In this document: positions 33,441-41,862 of the stretch, one piece after another
Layout: every line of letters begins with the position of its first letter
Numbering within the stretch: position 1 is the stretch's first letter
Assembly (NCBI GenBank): GCA_023415775.1
Contig: JAEZJM010000019.1
Coordinates: 372,001 to 436,000, forward strand
Direction: 5' to 3'
Length of the DNA stretch: 64,000 bases
Source of the DNA: Bacillota bacterium
GTDB taxonomy: Bacteria > Bacillota > Negativicutes > Sporomusales > UBA7701
The notes under the pieces: generated by a model
The model's input: the letters and a program-made list of their open reading frames with translations, nothing else
Told to the model about the DNA's origin: nothing
Databases searched by the model: none
Program-made: the position numbers and the translations under genes

Positions 33441-34169
33441 ATGCGGTTCGAAGCCGATCTGCACATTCACACCGTCGCCAGCGGCCATGCTTACAGCACG
33501 GTGCTGGAGGTCGCCCGCGCCGCCGCCGACAGGGGGCTGGCGCTGATCGCCCTTACCGATCACGGGCCGGCGATGCCGGGGGGGCCGCATGCCTACCACT
33601 TCAGCAATCAGTTCTGCATGCCGGAGAGCATTTTCGGCGTCAGGGTGCTGAAGGGGGTCGAGGCGAACGTGATGGATCGCGACGGCACGCTCGATCTGGA
33701 CGAAGGCCGCCTGGCGAAGATGGAGATTGTGCTGGCCGGGTTGCATACCTTTTGCGCTCCGTACGGCACGGTGGACGAGAACACGGCGATGATGATCAAT
33801 ACGATCAGGAATCCCTGGGTGGACGCCATTGTCCATCCGGGCAACCCGGAGTATCTCATCGACGAGGCGGCGGTGGTCCGGGCCGCGGCGGTAGAGGGCG
33901 TGGCCCTGGAGATCAACAACAGTTCACTGACCGTTTCCCGCAAGGGCAGCCTGCCTCACTGCGACCATATCGCCTCCCTGGCGAAGGAGTACGGCTGCCG
34001 GCTCCTTGTCGGCACAGACAGCCATTTCGCTTATTCCGTGGGCGACTTCGGCGCGGCCGCCGAGATCGTCGCCAGGAACGGCATCGATCCGGCGAAGGTG
34101 CTCAATACGTCGGTGGCGGCAATCACGCGCTATTTAGAGGAGCGCAGGGATAAAAGACCGAAGAAATAG
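33441..34169 (+). CDS. PHP-domain phosphoesterase (YcdX-like)
   Basis: 242 residues. Metal-binding PHP motifs: ADLHIHTVASGHAYS (HxH, residues 7-9, plus H16), ALTDHGPAMPGGPH, the glutamate in LKGVEANV, LAGLHTF, AIVHPGNP and LVGTDSHFAYSVGD. The pattern is that of the YcdX/YbdB trinuclear-zinc phosphatases. ATG at 33441 follows AAAGGAG. It lies directly before rapZ, in a conserved Firmicute neighbourhood that often carries a PHP or HPr-kinase gene. Substrate unknown. Confidence 0.92.
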   Translation: MRFEADLHIHTVASGHAYSTVLEVARAAADRGLALIALTDHGPAMPGGPHAYHFSNQFCMPESIFGVRVLKGVEANVMDRDGTLDLDEGRLAKMEIVLAGLHTFCAPYGTVDENTAMMINTIRNPWVDAIVHPGNPEYLIDEAAVVRAAAVEGVALEINNSSLTVSRKGSLPHCDHIASLAKEYGCRLLVGTDSHFAYSVGDFGAAAEIVARNGIDPAKVLNTSVAAITRYLEERRDKRPKK

Positions 34170-34216
34170 ATGCTTTGTTTGAGCTTATAAATAGCGGTGT
34201 GCGGGAGCTGATCAGG

Positions 34217-35095
34217 ATGGATAATTTTCGCCTCGTAATCGTTACCGGCATGTCGGGAGCGGGAAAAACCCAGGTCGTCCGGGCGATGGAGGATCTGGGC
34301 TATTTCTGCGTGGACAATCTACCGCCGATGCTTATCCCCAAGTTCGCCGAGCTGTGCGTGCAGTCGGCCGGCCGGGTGAGCAAGATCGCTCTGGTGGTGG
34401 ATATCCGCGGCGGCGAGTTTTTCGATACCCTCGTGCAGGTGCTTGAAGATCTTGAGACTCAGGGTTTCATGTACGAAATCCTCTTCCTGGAGGCAGCGGA
34501 CGAGACGCTCATCCGCCGTTACAAGGAGTCGCGCCGCCGCCACCCCATGGCCCCCTTCGGCCGGGTGAGCGAGGGCATCAGCCGCGAGCGCGAGCGCCTG
34601 GAGCATATCCGCGGCCGGGCCACGCATATTATCGATACTTCCGACCTGGCGACATCGCAGCTCAAGGAGAAGATCACCGCAATGTTCGCCGGCGAGCGCG
34701 ACAGCGACCGGATGACGGTGACGGTGGTGTCGTTCGGGTTCAAGTACGGTATCCCGCTGGACGCCGATATGGTGTTCGATGTGCGATTCCTGCCCAATCC
34801 CTTCTATGTGGAGTCGCTGCGGCGCAAGAGCGGCAAGGAGACGGACGTCAGCGATTATATCGGCAAGTGGCCGATCACCCACCAGTTCCTCGACAAGCTC
34901 GGCAGTCTGATCGATTTTCTGGTGCCCAACTATGTCAAGGAGGGCAAGGGCCAGTTGATAATCGCCGTGGGCTGCACCGGCGGCCTCCACCGTTCGGTGT
35001 TCGTGGCCGAGAAGATCCACGAGGGGCTGAAGAAGAAGGGTTATCGGGTGGGTGTGGAGCACAGGGATATAAAGCATAACGTCCTCGAAGTCTAG
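34217..35095 (+). CDS. rapZ: RapZ nucleotide-binding protein (RNase adapter / YvcJ)
   Basis: 292 residues. Walker A GMSGAGKT (residues 8-15), GYFCVDNLPP, the Walker B-like VVDIRGGEFF and the C-terminal domain with FGFKYGIPLDADMVFDVRFLPNP, DFLVPNYVKEGKGQL and GCTGGLHRSV. RapZ binds GTP/ATP and, in enterobacteria, small RNAs; YvcJ in Bacillus affects competence. ATG at 34217 (MDNFRLVIVTG) is the family start, after GGGAG at 10 bases. The order rapZ-yvcK-whiA is standard in Firmicutes, but here a repeat cluster separates rapZ from yvcK. Confidence 0.96.
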   Translation: MDNFRLVIVTGMSGAGKTQVVRAMEDLGYFCVDNLPPMLIPKFAELCVQSAGRVSKIALVVDIRGGEFFDTLVQVLEDLETQGFMYEILFLEAADETLIRRYKESRRRHPMAPFGRVSEGISRERERLEHIRGRATHIIDTSDLATSQLKEKITAMFAGERDSDRMTVTVVSFGFKYGIPLDADMVFDVRFLPNPFYVESLRRKSGKETDVSDYIGKWPITHQFLDKLGSLIDFLVPNYVKEGKGQLIIAVGCTGGLHRSVFVAEKIHEGLKKKGYRVGVEHRDIKHNVLEV

Positions 35096-35109
35096 CTCCG
35101 ATACATCTG

Positions 35110-35286
35110 CGGCTGTTGATAAGCGTCGCCTCGCGGTGTTGCAACTGCGCCTGCCATCGTGTGCGCAAGTTCTTAGCGCTTCAGCGCTTAGAACTGCGGC
35201 CTACCCTTTACGGGTGCAGCGTACGTTCGTGTACGCTTCCGGTGTCAGCCTTGTTGCGCCTTGCGCTACTCGTTTCTCCCCAGCCG
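35110..35286 (-). repeat. Family A repeat, copy A10a (reverse, with module II)
   Basis: Arms CGGCTGTTGATAAGCG and CGTTTCTCCCCAGCCG enclose module II (GTTCTTAGCGC...GCGCTTAGAAC) and a GCGTACGTTCGTGTACGC centre. The borders are diverged (CGCCTCGC / GCGCTACTCG), so the CAGATG mismatch motif is lost here. Confidence 0.7.
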
Positions 35287-35315
35287 CTTGCCTAAAACTT
35301 ATCCCGGAAATACAC

Positions 35316-35436
35316 GAACCGGCTAGAAGCGAGTAGCGCAAGGCGCCGAGCCGACGGCACCGGAGGCGTACACAGACGTACGCCGAGGATGCCGGCGGCG
35401 AAGGCAACAAAGCGATACGAAGCTTATCGCCGGTTC
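35316..35436 (+). repeat. Family A repeat, copy A10b (head-to-tail opposite of A10a)
   Basis: Arms GAACCGGCTAGAAGCG and AAGCTTATCGCCGGTTC pair. Interior GGAGGCGTACACAGACGTACGC. The left borders of A10a and A10b share GAGTAGCGCAAGGCG, so the two are related to each other more closely than to other copies and form a large inverted pair. It ends 14 bases before the yvcK start. Confidence 0.75.
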
Positions 35437-35450
35437 CCCAGGAGCATGGA

Positions 35451-36827
35451 GTGAACTACCTGAAATGGCTTTACCCGGGCATGAAGCTGAAGAGATGGCT
35501 GCTGCTTTTTTCGCTGGGCGTCATCGCCGCCAGCCTGGGGTTGGCTATTGTCTTCAATTATAAATACATCGGCGTGGTCGAGGAGAATATCTTCAAGATG
35601 TTTTACCGCGCCACCGGCAAGTATTATTACGCCGCCACGACCGTCGCCGGCACGGTTATTTTCGTCCTCGGCCTGGCGGTGATGACGTTTTCGACGCGCC
35701 AGATTATCCGCTCGGTCGTCAGCGTGCTGCTGCCGGAGGGGTCGGATAAGCTCGTGGAGATCATTTTCCAGAAGCGCAAGCTCAACCGGGGCCCGGCGGT
35801 GACCGTCCTCGGGGGCGGCACCGGCCTGTCGGTGCTGCTGAGGGGCATCAAGAGCGTGACAAGCAACATCACGGCGATCGTGACCGTGGCCGACGACGGG
35901 GGGTCGTCGGGGCGCATCCGCAACGATCTGGGCATCATTCCGCCGGGCGATCTCCGCAGCTGCCTGGTGGCGCTGGCCGATACCGAGCCGCTGATGGAGA
36001 AGCTGTTCCAGCACCGCTTCGGCGGCGCGGGCGATCTCGCCGGGCACAGCTTCGGCAATCTGTATATCGCGGCGATGACCGAGGTGCTGGGCGATGTGGA
36101 ACTGGCGCTGAAGGAGTCGAGCAAGGTTCTGGCGGTCCGCGGCCAGGTGCTGCCTTCGTCGGCCCGGACCATCCGCCTGGCGGCGGAGATGGCCGACGGC
36201 AGCGTGGTGGAGGGCGAATCGCAGATTCCACTCGCCGGCAAACCCATCCGCCGCGTGTTCATCAGGCCGGAGAACGCTCCGCCGGTGGCGAGCGCCATCG
36301 AGGCGATCGAGAACGCCGACGCCTGTATCTTAGGCCCCGGCAGCCTTTATACCAGCGTTATCCCCAACCTGCTGGTGGGCGGCATCGCCGATGCGCTGCG
36401 CCGCACCCAGGCTGTCAAGATTTATATCTGCAACGTCATGACCCAGCCGGGGGAGACGGACGGCTATACGGCGTCGCGCCACGTGCAGGCGATCGTCGAC
36501 CATGTCGGCCCCGGGCTGATCGATTATGTGGTGGTGAACGGCCAGGAAGTCGCGCTGGGCCTGCAGGAGACGTACGCCCGGCAGGGCGCGTATCCGGTGG
36601 CGGTCGATACCGAGGCTGTGGAGGCTTTGGGCGTCAAGGTGGTGGAGGCCAACCTCATCAGTGAGACGGTGCTGGTGCGCCACGATCCTGTCAAGCTGTC
36701 GCAGACGATCATGAAGATGGTTTTCCGGCTCAAGGCGAGTTCGGAGCGGATGAAGCTGCTGGATTATTATCTGATCGCCGATAATATCAAGGAACTGAAG
36801 AACGGCGACAACGGTAAACACGGTTGA
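35451..36827 (+). CDS. yvcK: YvcK/gluconeogenesis factor with N-terminal membrane domain
   Basis: 458 residues. The N-terminal ~110 residues hold two transmembrane helices (about 18-37 and 62-82), absent from the shorter Bacillus YvcK but common in other Firmicutes. The CofD-like domain follows: TVLGGGTGLSVLLRGIK, VTVADDGGSSGRIRNDLG, PPGDLRSCLVALAD, GHSFGNLYIAAM and LGPGSLYTSVIPNLLV. YvcK binds UDP-sugars and supports cell-wall synthesis during growth on gluconeogenic substrates. GTG at 35451 follows AGGAGCATGGA; whiA starts 47 bases after the stop. Confidence 0.95.
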   Translation: MNYLKWLYPGMKLKRWLLLFSLGVIAASLGLAIVFNYKYIGVVEENIFKMFYRATGKYYYAATTVAGTVIFVLGLAVMTFSTRQIIRSVVSVLLPEGSDKLVEIIFQKRKLNRGPAVTVLGGGTGLSVLLRGIKSVTSNITAIVTVADDGGSSGRIRNDLGIIPPGDLRSCLVALADTEPLMEKLFQHRFGGAGDLAGHSFGNLYIAAMTEVLGDVELALKESSKVLAVRGQVLPSSARTIRLAAEMADGSVVEGESQIPLAGKPIRRVFIRPENAPPVASAIEAIENADACILGPGSLYTSVIPNLLVGGIADALRRTQAVKIYICNVMTQPGETDGYTASRHVQAIVDHVGPGLIDYVVVNGQEVALGLQETYARQGAYPVAVDTEAVEALGVKVVEANLISETVLVRHDPVKLSQTIMKMVFRLKASSERMKLLDYYLIADNIKELKNGDNGKHG

Positions 36828-36873
36828 CGGCGAAAGGCGAAGGTCAACCGTAAAGTAAAGCGAGTGAATATAG

Positions 36874-37812
36874 GTGTCTTTTTCCGCGGATGTGAAAAAC
36901 GAACTGGCCAGGGTGACTGACGGGCAGAGCTGCTGCCAGGTCGCCGAACTTGCCGCCCTCATGAGGATGGGCGGCACGATGCTTATCAGCGGCAACAATA
37001 CTGTCGGCGTCAATTTTACGACCGAGAACGCGGCTGTGGCCCGCAAGGCGCTGACGCTCATCAAGCGCGGGTTCGGCCTCGCCGTCGAGGTGGTGGTGAC
37101 GCGCGCCCGCCGGCTGAAAAAGGCCAATTCGTATCATGTGAAGGTGGCGCCTTCGCCGGTGGTGGCCAAGCTGCTGGCCGAGCTCGGCATCATGCGCGGC
37201 GAGGTTATCAACGCCGGCCGGGACATGGGCCTGCTGCGCAAGGCGTGCTGCCGCCGGGCGTATCTGCGGGGCGCGTTTCTCGGCGGCGGGTCGGTGAGCA
37301 GGCCGGAGGGGGAGTACCATCTCGAGCTGGTGACCGGCAACCACGATTTTGCCAAGACGCTGGTGCGGCTCCTGAAGTCGTTCGGCCTGCCGGCCCGCAT
37401 GACCGACCGCAAGCAGGATTTCGTCGTCTATCTCAAGGACGGCGACGCGATAACTTCGCTGCTGCGCATCATCGGCGCCGTGAGCGCGCTGTTCGCGTTC
37501 GAGAACGTGCGGGTGGTCAAGGATATGCGCAATCAGGTGAACAGGCTGGTGAACTGCGAGACAGCCAACCTGCAGAAGACGGTGAACGCCGCGGTGCGGC
37601 AGGTGGAGAGCATCAAGCTGATCGCCGCCCGCCTGGGCTTCGATAAGCTGCCGCCCAGTCTGAGGGAGGCGGCCGAGCTGCGCCTCGCCCACCAGGAGGC
37701 TACGCTGCAGGAGCTGGTGGACCTGGCGGACGGGCAGGTGGGCAAGTCGGGCATGAACCACCGCCTGCGGAAGCTGGAGCAGATCGCCCGCGACCTGGAA
37801 GGGAAGGAATAG
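36874..37812 (+). CDS. whiA: WhiA DNA-binding protein
   Basis: 312 residues: an N-terminal segment SFSADVKNELARV, the degenerate LAGLIDADG homing-endonuclease-like fold (RRAYLRGAFLGGGSVSRPEG) and a C-terminal helix-turn-helix (LRLAHQEATLQELVDLADGQ, VGKSGMNHRLRKLEQIA). In actinomycetes it controls sporulation; in Firmicutes it affects cell division and chromosome segregation. GTG start at 36874. Adjacent to yvcK as usual; the next gene begins on the base after its stop codon. Confidence 0.96.
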   Translation: MSFSADVKNELARVTDGQSCCQVAELAALMRMGGTMLISGNNTVGVNFTTENAAVARKALTLIKRGFGLAVEVVVTRARRLKKANSYHVKVAPSPVVAKLLAELGIMRGEVINAGRDMGLLRKACCRRAYLRGAFLGGGSVSRPEGEYHLELVTGNHDFAKTLVRLLKSFGLPARMTDRKQDFVVYLKDGDAITSLLRIIGAVSALFAFENVRVVKDMRNQVNRLVNCETANLQKTVNAAVRQVESIKLIAARLGFDKLPPSLREAAELRLAHQEATLQELVDLADGQVGKSGMNHRLRKLEQIARDLEGKE

Positions 37813-38571
37813 ATGAAGCTGCTGGTGAAAGGCGCCGCGGCCCTCGCCGCGCTTATCGTCCTGGCTGCCTTCTGGGCGGCCTGGCCCGCCGCGGGCGTGC
37901 CGATGCTGGCCTACCACAAGGTGGGCGACACCGAGGAAGCATACAGCGTGGCGCCGGCCGATTTCGAGCGGCAGATGGCCTTTCTGGCCGACAAGGGCTA
38001 CACGGCGGTGACGATGGCCGACCTCGTCGCTTACTTGAAGGACGGGAAGCCGCTGCCGCCGCGGCCGGTGGTGATAACGTTCGACGACGGCTATGCCGAC
38101 AATTATTACACGGCGCTGCCGATCATGAAGAAGTACGGCATGAGAGCGACGGTGTTCGTCGTTACCGATTTTCTCGGCGAGCGGCCGTATATGACGTGGG
38201 ACGAGCTTAAGGCGCTGCGGGCGGCGGGCACGGAGATCGGCTCGCATACCCTGCATCACCGGGCGCTGCCCGAGCTGCCGGCGGCCGAACGGCTGCGCGA
38301 TGCGGCGATGTCGAGGGATGGGCTGGAATGGCGGCTCGACGCGCCGGTCAGGTTCCTCGCTTACCCGTTCGGCAGCTACGACGCGGCTACGCAGGCGGCG
38401 CTGAAGGCGGCCGGGTACCGGGCGGCGGCCAGCACGCGGCTGGGGCTTAACAATCCCGGCGACGACCTCTATGCCCTGAAGCGGATCAACATCCCCCGCA
38501 GCCGCTGGGGGATGGCGGAGTTTCGGCTGCGGCTGATAAGGGCAAATGTGTACGAGAAGTTGGGGATATAG
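37813..38571 (+). CDS. Polysaccharide deacetylase, membrane-anchored or secreted
   Basis: 252 residues. Residues 5-26 form a signal anchor. The NodB fold has VVITFDDGYADNYY (catalytic and metal aspartates, TFDD), the zinc histidines in GSHTLHHRALPEL and the RFLAYPFGSYDAA motif. MLAYHKVGDTEEAYSVAPADFERQM marks the PgaB/IcaB-like branch that acts on N-acetylglucosamine polymers such as peptidoglycan or PNAG. It starts directly after the whiA stop, so coupling is likely. Confidence 0.93.
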   Translation: MKLLVKGAAALAALIVLAAFWAAWPAAGVPMLAYHKVGDTEEAYSVAPADFERQMAFLADKGYTAVTMADLVAYLKDGKPLPPRPVVITFDDGYADNYYTALPIMKKYGMRATVFVVTDFLGERPYMTWDELKALRAAGTEIGSHTLHHRALPELPAAERLRDAAMSRDGLEWRLDAPVRFLAYPFGSYDAATQAALKAAGYRAAASTRLGLNNPGDDLYALKRINIPRSRWGMAEFRLRLIRANVYEKLGI

Positions 38572-38645
38572 ATGAGGGCGGTCCGTGGCGGCTGTCCTTT
38601 TCGTTTTTTTGGGGCGGAGGGGATTTTTTCCTGGCGACGGTTATA

Positions 38646-38674
38646 TTTACATAACAACAAGACGTTGGTATAAT
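38646..38674 (+). promoter_or_regulatory. Sigma-A-type promoter of the 38704 gene
   Basis: TTTACA, 17-base spacer, TATAAT. Confidence 0.8.
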
Positions 38675-38703
38675 GATAAGTGATTCGCCATAGGGAGGTA
38701 CAT

Positions 38704-39774
38704 ATGAAATACATAACCAAGCGATTGAAGGCAGCCGCGCTGGCGGCCGCCATGGCGTTCGTTTTCGGGGGCCCGGCCGCGGTCGCCGGCCCGGCTGGCC
38801 TCGATGTTCTGAAGCTGCCGGAATGGCAGGTGACCTCGACCTCGTACGGCGGCAAGCTGCTGCTGTCCGACAGCCCGGAGATGGTGACCAGCGACGGCAT
38901 CCTGTACCAGGACAGGGTGGCGGGCGATGTGCGCCTGTTTTTCCACCACGTGAATGCGACGGCCGTGCCCAAGCGGCTTGTGGTGCTGTTAGAGAACGCC
39001 GGCCCGGAGGCGGCGAAGGTGACGGTGCATCAGCACGGCGTCGGCGGCCCCGGCTACGACTGGATGGCGGTGGGCAAAGCGGCCCAGGAGGCATACCTGG
39101 CAGGCGGCGACACTTATCTGGTGGATGTGCCGGCCGGCGGGGCGACGACGCTTTCGACGGCGCTGCAGGCCGCGGCGGTCAAGCCCAATATGCTGGTGAA
39201 CGGCATTTTCGACTTCATCGCCGACAGGCCGGTGACGGTCAAGGTGATGATGCTGCCGCTGGAGGCGGATGTAAAGAAGTTCGCCCTGCAGGCGAAGGTG
39301 CTGCCGCCCGACGCGCAGAAACTGCGCGGCACGTTCGAGGGCAAGGACCGGATGCTGGTGCCGATGAAGGTGTATAATCCGCAGGTGGACGGCCCGGTGG
39401 CGCTGACGCTGGCCGACAACGCCCTCGATCAGTATGTGGTCGGGATTGACGCAACCACCGGGGAGACGGTGCTCAACTACGGTAATTACGGCGTGGTGTA
39501 CAAGCTCTTCCTGCCGGCCGACGGCCGGGGCAAGACGGCTTATTACCTCAACCCGCGGGGCGGCGACTATGCCGGCGCTTTAGGCATCAGGTACAAGTAT
39601 GTGGTGGCCCCGCCGCTGCCGACGCCGAAAGTGGGCACGGCTTTCGGCCATAATAAGCTGACCGATTTCGCCCATGTGGGCACGTTCGCCGGCGGCGAGT
39701 CGCTGTGGCTGACGTTCAGCCCTCCGGGGGCGTCGAACCTGCCGGTGAAGCTGCTGATTGTGCCGGAAAATTAG
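38704..39774 (+). CDS. Secreted protein of unknown function
   Basis: 356 residues from the ATG at 38704 (GGGAGG upstream). Signal peptide MKYITKRLKAAALAAAMAFV with cleavage near AVA. The mature protein is rich in beta strands: RLFFHHVNATAVPKRLVVLLENAG, VTVHQHGVGGPGYDWMAVGK, then YVVGIDATTGETVLNYGNYG. The arrangement of two beta domains with histidine-containing strands (FFHHVN, VHQHG) could bind a metal or sugar, but I know no family. It has a strong promoter and its own terminator, so it is probably an abundant periplasmic or cell-surface protein. Confidence 0.8.
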   Translation: MKYITKRLKAAALAAAMAFVFGGPAAVAGPAGLDVLKLPEWQVTSTSYGGKLLLSDSPEMVTSDGILYQDRVAGDVRLFFHHVNATAVPKRLVVLLENAGPEAAKVTVHQHGVGGPGYDWMAVGKAAQEAYLAGGDTYLVDVPAGGATTLSTALQAAAVKPNMLVNGIFDFIADRPVTVKVMMLPLEADVKKFALQAKVLPPDAQKLRGTFEGKDRMLVPMKVYNPQVDGPVALTLADNALDQYVVGIDATTGETVLNYGNYGVVYKLFLPADGRGKTAYYLNPRGGDYAGALGIRYKYVVAPPLPTPKVGTAFGHNKLTDFAHVGTFAGGESLWLTFSPPGASNLPVKLLIVPEN

Positions 39775-39788
39775 CAAGATGTATTTTA

Positions 39789-39813
39789 GACGCCGCATTT
39801 CGGCGTCTTTGCT
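39789..39813 (+). terminator. Terminator
   Basis: GACGCCG CATTT CGGCGTC TTTGCTTTT. Confidence 0.85.
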
Positions 39814-39861
39814 TTTCCATGAGCAGGTAATTGTGGTAAAATAGTACCCGAGGTGATAAAA

Positions 39862-40080
39862 ATGTCCACTAAATTATGCAAAACTGTTCTAAAAGAGCTC
39901 GTCCGGGAAATCGACAAGGCTGCGTTTCGCGCCGAGGCCAACTTCGGGTCAGTGTTAGCCGAGGTTGTCGCGTGTCACCCGGAAATCACTGCAACCGAGG
40001 AAGAGTGGAACAAGCTGGACGAAGAAACCAGGAATGCGATTATTGACCGGGCCAAGAAAACACTGGGGGCTATTGGCTAG
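39862..40080 (+). CDS. Small helical protein of unknown function
   Basis: 72 residues from the ATG at 39862, behind CCCGAGGTGAT; an ATG-like upstream start at 39853 overlaps that site. Almost wholly helical and charged (LVREIDKAAFRAEANFGSVLAEV, EEEWNKLDEETRNAIIDRAKK). There are two cysteines and no membrane segment. I do not recognise it. It lies just before the SCIFF gene but has no shared promoter, since the SCIFF promoter lies in the gap between them. Confidence 0.7.
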   Translation: MSTKLCKTVLKELVREIDKAAFRAEANFGSVLAEVVACHPEITATEEEWNKLDEETRNAIIDRAKKTLGAIG

Positions 40081-40150
40081 CCGACGCTCTTGGCGAAGCC
40101 GCCGGACGACGCTCCCGCCTTCGGGGGCAGCCCTTTTGGTAGCGGAACGG

Positions 40151-40179
40151 TTGTCCGGCCTGCCAAAGTGTGGTATCAT
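40151..40179 (+). promoter_or_regulatory. Sigma-A-type promoter of the SCIFF gene
   Basis: TTGTCC, 17-base spacer, TATCAT, ending 42 bases before the start codon. Confidence 0.75.
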
Positions 40180-40221
40180 AGTCTAAGCAATCGCATACAT
40201 ATCGGCAAGGAGGGAATTTCG

Positions 40222-40365
40222 ATGGCTAAGCATATCGTCACCGTAAATAAAGGCTCGCTGCAAAGTACGGTCAAGACGGGCGGCTGCGGCGAGTGCCAGG
40301 CGTCGTGCCAGTCGGCCTGCAAGACTTCTTGCACGGTAGGCAACCAGGTCTGCCAGAAACAGTAA
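40222..40365 (+). CDS. scfA: Six-cysteine ranthipeptide SCIFF precursor
   Basis: 47 residues, with cysteines at 22, 25, 29, 33, 37 and 44, the six-cysteines-in-forty-five pattern. The leader MAKHIVTVNKGSLQSTVKTG is the recognition segment for the maturase. The mature product carries thioether links from cysteine sulfur to side-chain or backbone carbons, installed by the radical SAM enzyme encoded next door. ATG follows AAGGAGGGA. A hairpin with a T run after the gene allows more peptide than enzyme to be made. The biological role of SCIFF is unsettled, with quorum-type signalling proposed for related ranthipeptides. Confidence 0.96.
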   Translation: MAKHIVTVNKGSLQSTVKTGGCGECQASCQSACKTSCTVGNQVCQKQ

Positions 40366-40370
40366 CAGCG

Positions 40371-40396
40371 GCGCCCCCGTTAATGCGGGGGCCTTT
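40371..40396 (+). terminator. Attenuating terminator between SCIFF and its maturase
   Basis: GGCGCCCCCGTTAATGCGGGGGCCTTTT. Confidence 0.8.
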
Positions 40397-40423
40397 TACT
40401 TGGAGGGTATTTTGGAGGCTAGC

Positions 40424-41779
40424 ATGGATATACATAGATTTTTCCTGAACGGTATGCGTATCGTGCTCGATGTTAACAGCGGGGCGGTGCATGTCGTCGA
40501 TAAGATAGCTTATGACGCGCTTGACGTGTTCGACGGGCACAACGACGCGGCGGTGGTTGCCGCGCTCGCGGGCGAGCACGGGGCGGCGGCGGTGGCCGAG
40601 GTGCTGGCCGAGCTGCACGGGCTTGTGGACGCGGGGCTGCTGATTTCGCCGGCCGTGGAGGTGCCGGCGGTTATCGGCGACGCGCCGCTGGTCAAGTCGC
40701 TTTGTCTGCATGTCGCCCACGACTGCAACCTGCGCTGCGGCTACTGCTTTGCCGGCACCGGCGATTTCGGCCATGACCGCAGCCTGATGCCGCGGGAGGT
40801 GGCCGAGAAGGCGGTGGAATTCATCATCGCCGGCAGCGGCCGGCGGCAGCATTGCGAGATCGATTTCTTCGGCGGCGAGCCGCTGCTGAACATGGATACG
40901 GTGCGTCACACGGTGGCGTATGTGCGGCGGCGGGAGGCCGAGACCGGCAAGGTGTTCAAGCTGACGCTGACGACCAACGCGGTGCTGCTGGACGAGGCGA
41001 CGCTGGCGTACCTGAACGCCGAGAATATCAGCCTGGTGCTCAGCCTCGACGGACGGCGCGAGGTGCACGACCATATGCGGCCGGACGCCGCCGGCAACGG
41101 CAGCTGGGAGGAGGCGCTGGCCGGGGCGAAGCTGGCGGCCGATTCGCGCGGCGGCAAGAATTATTACCTGCGCGGCACGTACACCGCCCATAATCTCGAC
41201 TTTGCCGCCGATGTGCTGGCGATGGCGGATCTGGGCTTCACCGAGCTGTCGGTCGAGCCGGTGATCGGCAAGGATACCGGCTACGCGCTGCGGGAGGAAC
41301 ACCTGCCGGCGCTGTACGCTCAGTACGAGGCGCTGGCGGCCGAGTATCTGGCGCGCCGCCGGGGCGGGCGGCCGTTCGAGTTCTTCCACTTCAACCTCAA
41401 TCTCGACAACGGGCCGTGCGTGGCCAAGCGCCTAGCCGGCTGCGGCGCCGGGCACGAATACTTCGCGGTGACCCCGGACGGCGACCTGTACCCCTGCCAT
41501 CAGTTCGTCGGCCGCGACGATTATCTTATCGGCAATCTTACTGACGGCATAAAGAAACCCGAGCTGGTCCGCAAGTTCCGCCAGGCCCACGCGCTGGCCA
41601 AACCGGCCTGCCGCGAGTGCTGGGCGCGTTTTTACTGCAGCGGCGGCTGCCACGCCAACGCCCAGTTGTTCGGCGGCGACCTCGCCGAACCTTATGTTTT
41701 GGGCTGCGAGCTGCAGAAGAAACGGCTGGAGTGCGCGATCATGATTCAGGCCAGCCTGGCCGCGGATAAGGGAGAATAG
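40424..41779 (+). CDS. scfB: SCIFF maturase, radical SAM/SPASM protein
   Basis: 451 residues from the ATG at 40424 (GGAGG upstream). An N-terminal RiPP-recognition-like domain (residues 1-85) is followed by the radical SAM motif CNLRCGYC (about 101-108) and IDFFGGEPLLNMD. The C-terminal SPASM domain binds auxiliary clusters: CGAGHEYFAVTPDGDLYPCH and the cysteine-rich CRECWARFYCSGGCHAN. It makes the thioether bridges in the SCIFF peptide. Its position directly after scfA is universal for this pair. Confidence 0.96.
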   Translation: MDIHRFFLNGMRIVLDVNSGAVHVVDKIAYDALDVFDGHNDAAVVAALAGEHGAAAVAEVLAELHGLVDAGLLISPAVEVPAVIGDAPLVKSLCLHVAHDCNLRCGYCFAGTGDFGHDRSLMPREVAEKAVEFIIAGSGRRQHCEIDFFGGEPLLNMDTVRHTVAYVRRREAETGKVFKLTLTTNAVLLDEATLAYLNAENISLVLSLDGRREVHDHMRPDAAGNGSWEEALAGAKLAADSRGGKNYYLRGTYTAHNLDFAADVLAMADLGFTELSVEPVIGKDTGYALREEHLPALYAQYEALAAEYLARRRGGRPFEFFHFNLNLDNGPCVAKRLAGCGAGHEYFAVTPDGDLYPCHQFVGRDDYLIGNLTDGIKKPELVRKFRQAHALAKPACRECWARFYCSGGCHANAQLFGGDLAEPYVLGCELQKKRLECAIMIQASLAADKGE

Positions 41780-41862
41780 CGCCGCCATCGCGGGTTTTCC
41801 TAAGTTGCGAAAATACTGAATACGTGATAATCTCGGATTATGAAACGTTGTCAGGAGTTGTT

